5,967 nt of DNA from an uncultured Verrucomicrobiota bacterium (lineage in GTDB: Bacteria > Verrucomicrobiota > Kiritimatiellia > RFP12 > UBA1067). Numbering within the stretch: position 1 is the first letter of the stretch; every line of letters begins with the position of its first letter. Below the pieces are notes generated by a model, which was not told the origin of the DNA, searched no databases, and saw only the letters and a list, made by a program, of their open reading frames with translations. The DNA is taken from contig CAMNLN010000222.1 of NCBI GenBank assembly GCA_946543025.1, positions 1-5,967 of the forward strand. The letters are read 5' to 3'. A program made the translations under genes and the position numbers. Shown here piece after piece: positions 1 through 5,757 of the stretch.

Positions 1-1
1 A

Positions 2-1192
2 TTGACAAAGGACAAGACGATTGACGTCAAGATGCCGTGGGAGAAATCTGCGGCAGGAGGCTCCTTTGGCCGTCGCGGGCCGTCCGACGTGACGGGCGTG
101 TTTTGGGATCCCGCCGATCCGCGCGGATGTCCGGCAGTGCGTCTCCAACGCCGAAAGGGGACGGTTCAAATCGTCGCCGCCGGGTTCGTGCCGCCGCCCG
201 ACGGCAAGATGCCATCGTCCTGGGACGATTTGCACGATCAGGCGAGATGGTCCTTGCCGCATCCCTTTCAAGCCCCGCAGGCGGCGTTGGCGGTCAGTTC
301 GCCCGACATGTTCGTCCGGCAGACGACCGTCGACGCGTTGCTGGCAGACGAGCAGTCCCAGTCGTCGTCTGCGGCCGCCGCTCCTGCCAAAAAGAAGCTT
401 GGCGTCCGGCGAAACGCCGATCCGCCGCCCTCGGAGAAGGAGAAGAAGGCCGGGCAGCCGATCAAGGCGCCCGATCCGTATGTCCCGGCTTCGTATGGCG
501 GCAACCGGTTTGTGATCGTACCGCTGGACGAGAATCCGTTTATCTTGCAGGCGGGTCTGCCCGAATATCAGGTGCTGTGGCTCTCGCGCCTCCTGCCGGA
601 AGGCCATCGCCCGACGGCCTGTTCCGTCCAAGTAGCGCCGGCGGCATTGCTGGCGTCCATGCTCCAGCAGCCTGACTTCGTGGCGGCCGGCGGCACGGCG
701 GTGGCGGTGTTCGTCACGCGCACGTCCATCTACTTCGCCGCCTACCGCAAGGGGTCGCTTCTGCTCTTCCGCGAATGTCCGGGCGCGCTGGGCTACGAGG
801 TCATGCGCGAGCTGGTGAAGACCGGCCTTAGCGTGACGGACGATCTGGTGGAGTCGATTCTTGAGAATGCGCTCATCGATCCGCGCCCGGCGCTGGAGCC
901 GCTCGTCAGTCCTGTCTTGCAACAGCTTCAGCTCTCGCTCGACTATCTGGCCCAACGGTACGACGTGCACGTGGACCGCGTCTTCCTGATGGGACTTTCG
1001 GCGGGTGCGCGCTATTGGAGCTCGTTCGCGGAGGAGACGATCGGCGTGCCGTTCGTCTCGCCGGGGGCATTCGAGGGGTTTGACAACCTGGCCAAGGGCG
1101 TCCAGTTGCCGAACGACCTGACGCCCGGTTCGTCGCAGAAATATCTGGTCGCGCTCGGGGCGGCGCGCGCCGCGATGGAGGGACAGGGATGA
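2..1192 (+). CDS. PilM-like actin-fold assembly protein, degenerate (5' end uncertain)
   Basis: Likely the cytoplasmic scaffold of a type IV pilus / type II secretion inner-membrane complex, comparable to PilM or the cytoplasmic domain of GspL, which bind the N-terminus of the next protein. Residues 31-66 (a TGVFW strand, then VRLQRRKGTVQIVAAGFVPPP) follow the PilM N-terminal pattern in which a DIGSSSVK loop is followed by a strand and 'VAAGxxPLP', but the DIG loop is replaced by DPADPRG. Residues 118-168 are a Ser/Ala/Lys/Pro-rich insert. Residues 232-256 stand where the second phosphate motif should be, and 326-336 (RVFLMGLSAGA) stand for the GGGA adenosine loop. The end (YLVALGAARAA) matches the PilM ending 'hxxAxGLAxRx'. 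It overlaps the PilN-like gene by 4 bases. The start is unsure: TTG at 2 has no visible upstream sequence, ATG at 32 has no well-placed ribosome-binding site, and the frame is open to the window edge. The family assignment comes from fold pattern and gene order, not strong sequence identity. Confidence 0.72.
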   Translation: MTKDKTIDVKMPWEKSAAGGSFGRRGPSDVTGVFWDPADPRGCPAVRLQRRKGTVQIVAAGFVPPPDGKMPSSWDDLHDQARWSLPHPFQAPQAALAVSSPDMFVRQTTVDALLADEQSQSSSAAAAPAKKKLGVRRNADPPPSEKEKKAGQPIKAPDPYVPASYGGNRFVIVPLDENPFILQAGLPEYQVLWLSRLLPEGHRPTACSVQVAPAALLASMLQQPDFVAAGGTAVAVFVTRTSIYFAAYRKGSLLLFRECPGALGYEVMRELVKTGLSVTDDLVESILENALIDPRPALEPLVSPVLQQLQLSLDYLAQRYDVHVDRVFLMGLSAGARYWSSFAEETIGVPFVSPGAFEGFDNLAKGVQLPNDLTPGSSQKYLVALGAARAAMEGQG

Positions 1193-1878
1193 AGTCGCCG
1201 AACCTCCATCTGAACCTGCTTCGTCCAGACGAGAAGGCGTCCTCCTCGCCGGTGCGTCTGCGCGTGATGTTGCCGATCCTTTCCCTGCTCTTCTGCGCGG
1301 CGTGCGCGATCTGGTGGGGAGTCCTCTTCATGCAGGGCTTGATTCTCAACGGCAAGGTCGCCTCGGCGCGCGCCGACTTGGAAAGCAAGAAGACGGCCCA
1401 TGCGGCGATTCTCGCCCAGATGACCGACATGCGCGAGCGCCAGTCGCAGCTCGACCAGTTGGACGCCTACAAGAGGGGGTGCCACAAATACGGCGGCCTG
1501 CTGGCGAAACTGGCGGAGGTGATTCCGGAGGAGGTCCAGCTGACCGCGCTCACGATCCCCGAACCTCCCCCGCAGATGCTTTCCGACCCGAAGAATCCCA
1601 AGCGGCCGCCTCTTCTGGGGCCGACGAACACGATTGAGAGCGTCCAGTTTCGGGTGTCCGGCCGGACGGCTGCCACGGCTTCCGTGACGTCGCTCATGGA
1701 GGCGATCGAGAGCGATGCGTTCGGAAAGTGGATTGTCGTTGACAAGAACAAGAATGCCGCCGCGCGCAAGAAGAAGCGCATCCACATCCGTCAGGAATCG
1801 CGCGCGGGCGAGGACGGCGTACGCATGCTGGCCTTTGACGTCGAGTTCCGCTGCAAGGGGAGGAGGTTCGAGAAATGA
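1189..1878 (+). CDS. PilN-like inner-membrane assembly protein
   Basis: A 229-residue bitopic membrane protein, the usual size for PilN. Residues 1-14 are a short cytoplasmic tail containing LHLNLLRP, resembling the PilN 'INLLP' motif that docks in the PilM groove. Residues 27-49 are a hydrophobic membrane segment containing WW. Residues about 54-97 are a heptad-like coiled coil. Residues 104-122 (LLAKLAEVIPEEVQLTALT) match the PilN periplasmic pattern 'L..l...iP.gv.Lt.l', and a strand FRVSGRTA plus helix (154-176) fit the ferredoxin-like fold. Two inserts are unusual: a proline-rich loop at 123-146 and a basic stretch around 186-200. The ATG overlaps the upstream stop (ATGA) and lies 6 bases after GGAGGG at 1177-1182, so translation is probably coupled. 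It should pair with the following PilO-like protein in the periplasm. The call rests on topology, the N-terminal motif and gene order. Confidence 0.75.
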   Translation: MKSPNLHLNLLRPDEKASSSPVRLRVMLPILSLLFCAACAIWWGVLFMQGLILNGKVASARADLESKKTAHAAILAQMTDMRERQSQLDQLDAYKRGCHKYGGLLAKLAEVIPEEVQLTALTIPEPPPQMLSDPKNPKRPPLLGPTNTIESVQFRVSGRTAATASVTSLMEAIESDAFGKWIVVDKNKNAAARKKKRIHIRQESRAGEDGVRMLAFDVEFRCKGRRFEK

Positions 1879-2492
1879 GCGAAGAATCCTCCAAATCCTC
1901 GAAGAATCCCGTCTTTCTCTCGGCTTTGATCCTCGCGGTGGCGGCGATCCTCTATCTCTTTGCGGTGCAGCCGGCCCAGATGTCGATCGGCAAGGCGAAG
2001 CGTGAGCTGGAGGGATTGAGGGAACAGCGGCGCATCATGGAGCGCGACCTGAAGGATTCGGCGCGCGTGAAAGAGGCTTTGGCGGAGATCGACGCGAGGC
2101 AGAAGCCCTATCTTGACGCGTTGCTTACGCCGCTTTTGGAATCGTGGGCAATGCGCGCAAAGTCTTTGCTGGATCCGATTGCCGCCGATGTGGGGCTAAA
2201 CATCGTCGACTACGCCGAGCAGCCCGTGCGGGCGTTGCCGTTGCCGAAACAGCTGCCGCGCCAGCTCTTCGCGCGCCGCCCGATCCGCGTCGTCTGCAAG
2301 GGTAGCTACGCCGAGATCGCCTCGTTCATCCTGCGCGTCGAGAAGCTGCTGCCGCACGTGGCGCTGCAGGCGCTCCAGATCAAGGCGCAGAAGGATCCGG
2401 AAGCGCAATCTGCGGAAATCGTCCTTGAATGGCCTGCGAAGGGCGAGCTGTCGATGCCCGCGCCGCCGCCGAGAGGGGGGGCGAAGAAATGA
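1875..2492 (+). CDS. PilO-like inner-membrane assembly protein
   Basis: A 205-residue bitopic protein with the PilO plan. It has a short polar cytoplasmic N-terminus (1-12), one membrane helix (about 13-31), a charged coiled coil (about 35-75), and a periplasmic domain in which RRPIRVVCKGSYAEIASFI (134-152), then 'LLPHVALQALQIKA' and 'AEIVLEWP', reproduces the PilO ferredoxin-like pattern of strand, 'GxYxxhxxFh' helix and two further strands. In known systems PilO pairs with PilN and sets the periplasmic alignment between the inner-membrane platform and the secretin-binding PilP. The C-terminus (196-205) is a Pro/Gly/Lys tail. Its ATG overlaps the PilN-like stop by 4 bases and lies 8 bases after AGGAGG at 1861-1866. 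GspM of type II secretion has the same topology and is an alternative name; the GxY motif and neighbours favour PilO. Confidence 0.76.
   Translation: MSEESSKSSKNPVFLSALILAVAAILYLFAVQPAQMSIGKAKRELEGLREQRRIMERDLKDSARVKEALAEIDARQKPYLDALLTPLLESWAMRAKSLLDPIAADVGLNIVDYAEQPVRALPLPKQLPRQLFARRPIRVVCKGSYAEIASFILRVEKLLPHVALQALQIKAQKDPEAQSAEIVLEWPAKGELSMPAPPPRGGAKK
2471..2481 (+). promoter_or_regulatory. Ribosome-binding site that fixes the PilP-like start
   Basis: GAGAGGGGGGG lies 7 bases before the ATG at 2489, inside the last codons of the PilO-like gene. An in-frame ATG at 2429 would add 20 hydrophilic residues before the signal peptide and has no such site. The purine run and the ATGA overlap therefore select 2489 as the start. 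Confidence 0.7.
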
Positions 2493-3112
2493 GGTCTCAT
2501 CTCCAGTTTCCGCTGGTCGCGCTGATGGCGTCGGTGACAATCGGCGGTTTCGCTGCAGAGGGTCTGCGCAATCCATTCTGGCCGAAAGGTTACGTGGGCG
2601 AGATGACGCCGATTTCCGCCGAAGCTCGTCCAAAACCGAAGCCAAGGCCAAAACCGAAGACGCTGAAGGTCGACCCGAAGACCGCGGCGGCGGCAAAGGC
2701 CGCGAAAGAAGCGGCGGCGAAAGAAGCGGCGATGAAGGAGGCTGCCGCGCGCGAGGTGGCAGCGAAGGAGGCGGCCGCCAAGGAAGCCGCTGCGAAAGAA
2801 GCGGCGGCGAAGGTTGCCGCCGAGAAGGCCGCGCGCGAGGCGGCGGCAAAGGCCGAGGCCGACCGGAACCGGGAAATTTCGCGCGAGGACTGGAAGAAGG
2901 CCATGAAGTCCCTCAAGATCGGCAATCCGGCCGTCTTCACGACGGAGGACGGCAAGACGCGGTCGACGATCTGCATCAACGGCAACATCTACGGAGATGG
3001 CGACCTGATGTCCGTGACATGCGAGGGTGTCCGCTTCACGTGGCGCATCAACGGGCTCGCGGGCGGCGAGAAACTACGGCTCGAACGCATCCGGGCACGC
3101 CGGATCAAGTGA
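2489..3112 (+). CDS. Exported PilP/GspB-like protein with an EAAAK helix
   Basis: A 207-residue exported protein placed where pilP sits in pilMNOPQ operons, so it probably links the PilN/O-like pair to the secretin. Residues 1-23 form a signal peptide or membrane anchor (hydrophobic FPLVALMASVTIGGFAA) with no lipobox cysteine, unlike proteobacterial PilP lipoproteins. NPFWPKGY (28-35) follows. Residues 47-57 alternate basic residues with proline, and residues about 65-123 are a lysine/glutamate/alanine helix of period 5. The C-terminal domain (about 145-207) contains AVFTTEDGKTR, ICINGNIYGDGD and VRFTWRINGL, then LRLERI. This resembles the small beta-domain of PilP and GspB ('INGxxYxxGDxhxxhxxxgVxhxxxG'). 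The start at 2489 is set by its ribosome-binding site and the ATGA overlap with the PilO-like gene. The PilP versus GspB choice is open; a secretin-docking role is inferred from context. Confidence 0.65.
   Translation: MRSHLQFPLVALMASVTIGGFAAEGLRNPFWPKGYVGEMTPISAEARPKPKPRPKPKTLKVDPKTAAAAKAAKEAAAKEAAMKEAAAREVAAKEAAAKEAAAKEAAAKVAAEKAAREAAAKAEADRNREISREDWKKAMKSLKIGNPAVFTTEDGKTRSTICINGNIYGDGDLMSVTCEGVRFTWRINGLAGGEKLRLERIRARRIK
2681..2857 (+). repeat. In-frame 15-base repeats encoding an EAAAK helix
   Basis: Within the PilP-like gene, about 59 codons consist almost only of Ala, Lys/Arg and Glu. A basic residue recurs every five positions at 73, 78, 83, 88, 93, 98, 103, 108 and 113. Each of Glu 74, 79, 84, 89, 94, 99 and 104 lies four residues before the next basic residue, the salt-bridge register of a solitary alpha-helix. 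At DNA level the units are degenerate 15-mers that vary at third positions (gcg/gcc/gct, aag/aaa), so the helix appears kept by protein-level selection rather than by very recent duplication. Confidence 0.85.
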
Positions 3113-3156
3113 TTTAAGGTGATAAACTAGAAAACGAAACGAAAGAGAGGTTCAGA
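3113..3156 (+). promoter_or_regulatory. AT-rich spacer with the secretin ribosome-binding site
   Basis: This 44-base gap is 15/44 G+C by hand count, far below the flanking genes. GAGAGG at 3145-3150 lies 6 bases before the secretin ATG at 3157 and is a convincing ribosome-binding site. TAAACT at 3123-3128 is a weak -10-like hexamer, but nothing like a -35 box lies 17 bases upstream. I therefore claim the ribosome-binding site and not a promoter. No hairpin with a T-run is present, so read-through from the upstream genes is likely. Confidence 0.45.
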
Positions 3157-5634
3157 ATGGAGTTCCGCAAAGAGATGAATGGTATCGCGCTTGCCATGAT
3201 TGCCGGAGTCTGGGCGTCGGTCGCCGTGGGGCAGGGGCAAGGTCCGGGAATCGAGGCTCTGTTGCTGCCGGATACTCCCGCTCCGACACCAGTCGCCGCG
3301 AAGGCGGCCGAGCCCGTGACGGCCAAGTCGGCGAAAAAGGCACCCGCGCCTGAGGCGGCGAAACCCGTTACGGGGAAGTATAAGATAGTAAAGGAAGAAA
3401 AGCTTGCACCGGCCGAACAGAAGGTCGAAAAGGTGGCGGCGAAGGCACCTGTTGCCAAGCCGGCGGAATCGAAGGTGGCAGCGTCCGTTGCCAAGCCGAC
3501 GAAGCCGGACGTGAAGGCAGAGGTCAGCGCCAAACCGGTGGAGACGGCGTCGGCACCCGTTGCGGAGAAACCTGTCCCGAAGGCCAAAAAGCCGAAGGCC
3601 GAAACGAAGGTCGCGAAGGAAGAAAAAGCGGTTTCGCCCGTGCAGAAGTCGGAGAAGAAGGTTGAGAAGCCGCAGCCTGTGTCTGCTGTCGCCGCGAAGT
3701 CGGTTGAGAAAAAGCCTGCGGCGGTCGACGAGGATACGGACGAGATCAACCTGAACGAGGTGGACGATTCCGCGGTGGCGGCCAAGGGACGCCCCGTCGT
3801 GAAGCTGGCCCCTCAGGATCCGGCCGCTCCCGTGGCCTCGGAACCATCCGCAGCCGACGGGAACGCCTCCGCGAAGGCACCGTCCGCGCCGGAGACGGGT
3901 TCCGCGATCGCCGCCCGCTTCCTTGCGGGCGACGAGACGGCGCTCGTGGACATTACGTCCGACGACGCCACGCTCACGGACATCCTGCGCCAGTTCCGCC
4001 GCGCCACCGGCGCGAACATCATCTATGCGGAGTCCTCCAACCTCCATCAGCGTGTCTCCGTGTCGCTCAAGCACGTGCCGTGGCTGCAGGGCATGAGGTC
4101 GATCCTCAACTCGCGCGGGTTCCGCGTGGAGTCCTCCGGCGGCATCCATTTTGTGAAGGAGGATAAGCTGGTCGATCCGCTCTTTACGCGAACCTTCCAG
4201 CTGAACCATGCTTCCGTGGACGAGCTGGCCAAGCTCTTCAACGAGTCGTACGGCACAAAGGGCAAGGACGGCAAGCTCGTCAAGGGCGTCGCCACGCCGT
4301 TCCAGGGCGCGAACACGATCGTCGTGACGGCAAACGAACGGACGCTGGCGGACTGCGAGGCCATCATCAAGGCGGTTGACAAGGCCGTGCCGCAAATCTA
4401 CATCGAGGCGCGGTTCATCGAGCTTTCCACCGAGGCCATGCACAAGCTTGGCTTGCAATGGAATCAGCTCGAAAGTTGGGGCGCGACCGTGCATGACTTG
4501 AATGCGGGCATGGAATACAACAATGGAAGAGTGGGTACCTATGGATACCAAGTCAGAACAGGTTCATCGACAACAGAAAGTACTGTTACCCGTACGGGAG
4601 ATGCCCAAGGTTCTGCCGTTGCGTCATCGGCCACGTCATCTCGTTCGCGGGGGAGTACACGAGCAGCATTAGTGCCTGAAGAAATTGAAAACCCATCACG
4701 GCTCAAAAACGATATGGTTGATGCGGACATGGCATGGCGTAACGCACGCGTGTTCTCCGGGCAACTTTCTGCAGACGATTTTCGCCTCGCGATGAGCGCG
4801 TTCGAGAGCATGAGCGACGTGAAGATATTTTCCAATCCGAAAATCATTGTGTCGAACGGCAAGGAAGCGTTGTTCGACCGCACGACCAAGTTCCCCAACA
4901 TTACGCTTACTTCGCAGCACGACACGCAATCTGGCTATACGAAGAGCGACGCGCGGCTGGAGGTCATTCCCGGCGACGACGGTCTCTTCTCCAAGACGGC
5001 ATTCTTCTCGTGGGGCATCACGCTTTCGGTCAAGCCGCGCATTTCGCCCGATGGTCTCATCAGCGTTGAGATCGTGCCGGCCATCAGCGAGTTGGATAAG
5101 ACGGTTACAGCGGACGGCTTCTACCAGATTTCTGGCGGGTCAGATGCTCCCTACGGACGTTATCCGATCCTGCTGTTCAAGCGTTTGACGACGGACTTTA
5201 CGATGAAGGACGGCGCAACAGCCGTGATCGGCGGGCTCTCTAAGACGGAAGAGGGCGATGTCGATTCGGGCATCCCGTACCTGCGCAAGATCCCGTGGAT
5301 CGGGCCGAAGCTCTTCGGCTGGAAGAGCCGCGAGAAGGTCCAGACCGAAATCCTCATCTTCGTGACGGTGGGCATCGCCGACCCGGCGAACCTGCCCGAG
5401 GACGTCGGCCTGCCGAAGAACGCGGTGCGCGGACGCGAGTACGTGGAGAAGCGCGCGTTCGAGCCGGGCGACCGTCCCAACGCGGCGAGCGACATCCTTA
5501 GCCTCGATATGACCGCACTTGACGCTCGTCGTTCAGAAGACAAGAATAAAGACGGTGAAAACGTGCCGTCATCAGAGTCCAGCTCCTCGGGTACGGTTAC
5601 GATTACGCCCGTAACCACTCCGGCAGTTCAATAG
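3157..5634 (+). CDS. Secretin (PilQ/GspD family) with a long basic N-terminal linker
   Basis: The outer-membrane pore of the machine. Residues 1-25 are a signal peptide (RK, then IALAMIAGVWASVAVG). Residues about 41-190 are an Ala/Lys/Pro/Val linker followed by an acidic patch (191-205). Residues 263-335 are an STN/N0 domain (ITSDDATLTDILRQFRRATG, then VSVSLKHVPW). Residues 344-409 are a single N1 ring domain (FQLNHASVDELAKLFNESYG, then NTIVVTANERTL). The core begins at PQIYIEARFIELS (412-424) and holds VKIFSNPKIIVSNGKEA, ITLSVKPRISPDGLISVEI, AVIGGLSKTE and IPYLRKIPWIGPKLFGW, ending at ILIFVTVGIADP (732-743), the classic secretin signature order. Having N0 plus one N1 domain is closer to PilQ than to GspD, which has N0-N3, but no AMIN domain is visible. 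Residues about 449-528 are a Ser/Thr-rich insert, and 744-825 a polar tail ending in a Ser-rich stretch. ATG 3157 has a good ribosome-binding site; ATG 3175 would remove the basic n-region. No lipobox is seen. Confidence 0.93.
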   Translation: MEFRKEMNGIALAMIAGVWASVAVGQGQGPGIEALLLPDTPAPTPVAAKAAEPVTAKSAKKAPAPEAAKPVTGKYKIVKEEKLAPAEQKVEKVAAKAPVAKPAESKVAASVAKPTKPDVKAEVSAKPVETASAPVAEKPVPKAKKPKAETKVAKEEKAVSPVQKSEKKVEKPQPVSAVAAKSVEKKPAAVDEDTDEINLNEVDDSAVAAKGRPVVKLAPQDPAAPVASEPSAADGNASAKAPSAPETGSAIAARFLAGDETALVDITSDDATLTDILRQFRRATGANIIYAESSNLHQRVSVSLKHVPWLQGMRSILNSRGFRVESSGGIHFVKEDKLVDPLFTRTFQLNHASVDELAKLFNESYGTKGKDGKLVKGVATPFQGANTIVVTANERTLADCEAIIKAVDKAVPQIYIEARFIELSTEAMHKLGLQWNQLESWGATVHDLNAGMEYNNGRVGTYGYQVRTGSSTTESTVTRTGDAQGSAVASSATSSRSRGSTRAALVPEEIENPSRLKNDMVDADMAWRNARVFSGQLSADDFRLAMSAFESMSDVKIFSNPKIIVSNGKEALFDRTTKFPNITLTSQHDTQSGYTKSDARLEVIPGDDGLFSKTAFFSWGITLSVKPRISPDGLISVEIVPAISELDKTVTADGFYQISGGSDAPYGRYPILLFKRLTTDFTMKDGATAVIGGLSKTEEGDVDSGIPYLRKIPWIGPKLFGWKSREKVQTEILIFVTVGIADPANLPEDVGLPKNAVRGREYVEKRAFEPGDRPNAASDILSLDMTALDARRSEDKNKDGENVPSSESSSSGTVTITPVTTPAVQ
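4501..4740 (+). other. Low-GC, Ser/Thr-rich insert inside the secretin core
   Basis: By hand count these 240 bases are 122/240 G+C (51%), against 77/120 (64%) for 4021-4140 in the same gene. Codon choice shifts to AGA (4528, 4555), TTA (4669), ACA, TCA, GCA and GGT, which are scarce in the conserved flanks. The encoded residues 449-528 include SSTTESTVTRTGDAQGSA and then SSATSSRSRG, sitting between the LGLQW strand and the LSADDFRLAMSAFESM helix. Family secretins carry variable gate or lip hairpins in this part of the core. The segment is in frame and the reading frame is intact on both sides. Confidence 0.6.
5595..5616 (+). repeat. 7-bp hairpin at the 3' end of the secretin gene
   Basis: GGTTACG (5595-5601) and CGTAACC (5610-5616) form a perfect 7-bp stem with an 8-base loop, 16 bases before the stop codon begins. 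No T-run follows, so it is not a standard intrinsic terminator. It could be an mRNA 3'-end structure or the chance result of Val/Thr codons. Confidence 0.3.
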
Positions 5635-5757
5635 GCGAATGGCAGAACTACGGACTGCGCGAAGCACATGAAGTAGGTTTGAATGCATTGATGTCAGCTT
5701 GTGTTTTTGCGGATTTCGTGGTTCAACGGTCGCCGCATCTGTCAGATTGCCATTCGC
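5635..5757. repeat. 10-bp inverted repeat spanning 123 bases
   Basis: GCGAATGGCA at 5635-5644, one base after the secretin stop codon, is the exact reverse complement of TGCCATTCGC at 5748-5757. The next base on each side does not pair, so the match is exactly 10 bp around 103 internal bases. It could be a long-range RNA stem, the ends of a small non-autonomous element, or coincidence. Confidence 0.35.

Noticed and set aside
1012..1785. Minus-strand open frame of 257 codons across the PilM-like/PilN-like junction
   Set aside because: It spans two plus-strand genes joined by a coupled start, is Arg/Leu/His-rich and shows no recognisable domain.
2429..2488. Longer start (ATG 2429) for the PilP-like protein
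   Set aside because: It would place 20 polar residues before the signal peptide, overlap the PilO-like gene by 64 bases and lack a ribosome-binding site. ATG 2489 has both the site and the coupled overlap.
2681..2857. Tandem repeats considered as a CRISPR array or mobile repeat
   Set aside because: The period is 15 bases with no spacers, all units are in frame, and the pattern follows a protein helix.
2590..2988. Minus-strand frame with Ala/Phe/Ser repeats
   Set aside because: It is the reverse complement of the EAAAK codons of the PilP-like gene; the repeats are inherited from that, not independent.
3114..3785. Minus-strand Ser/Thr/Phe/Ala-rich frame opposite the secretin linker
   Set aside because: Low-complexity shadow of the Lys/Ala/Pro codons on the plus strand, with no signal peptide or motif of its own.
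3127..4551. Long minus-strand open frame of 474 codons opposite the secretin gene
   Set aside because: Its product is an Arg/Leu/His/Gly-rich string with no domain, typical of the antisense of a GC-rich gene. The plus strand has clear secretin motifs throughout the same interval.
5662..5708. Intrinsic terminator candidate: AAGCACAT / ATGTcaGCTT stem with TTTTT
   Set aside because: The stem is only 4+4 pairs with a 2-base bulge and a loop of about 21 bases, and the T-run starts 3 bases after it. This is too weak to list as a terminator.
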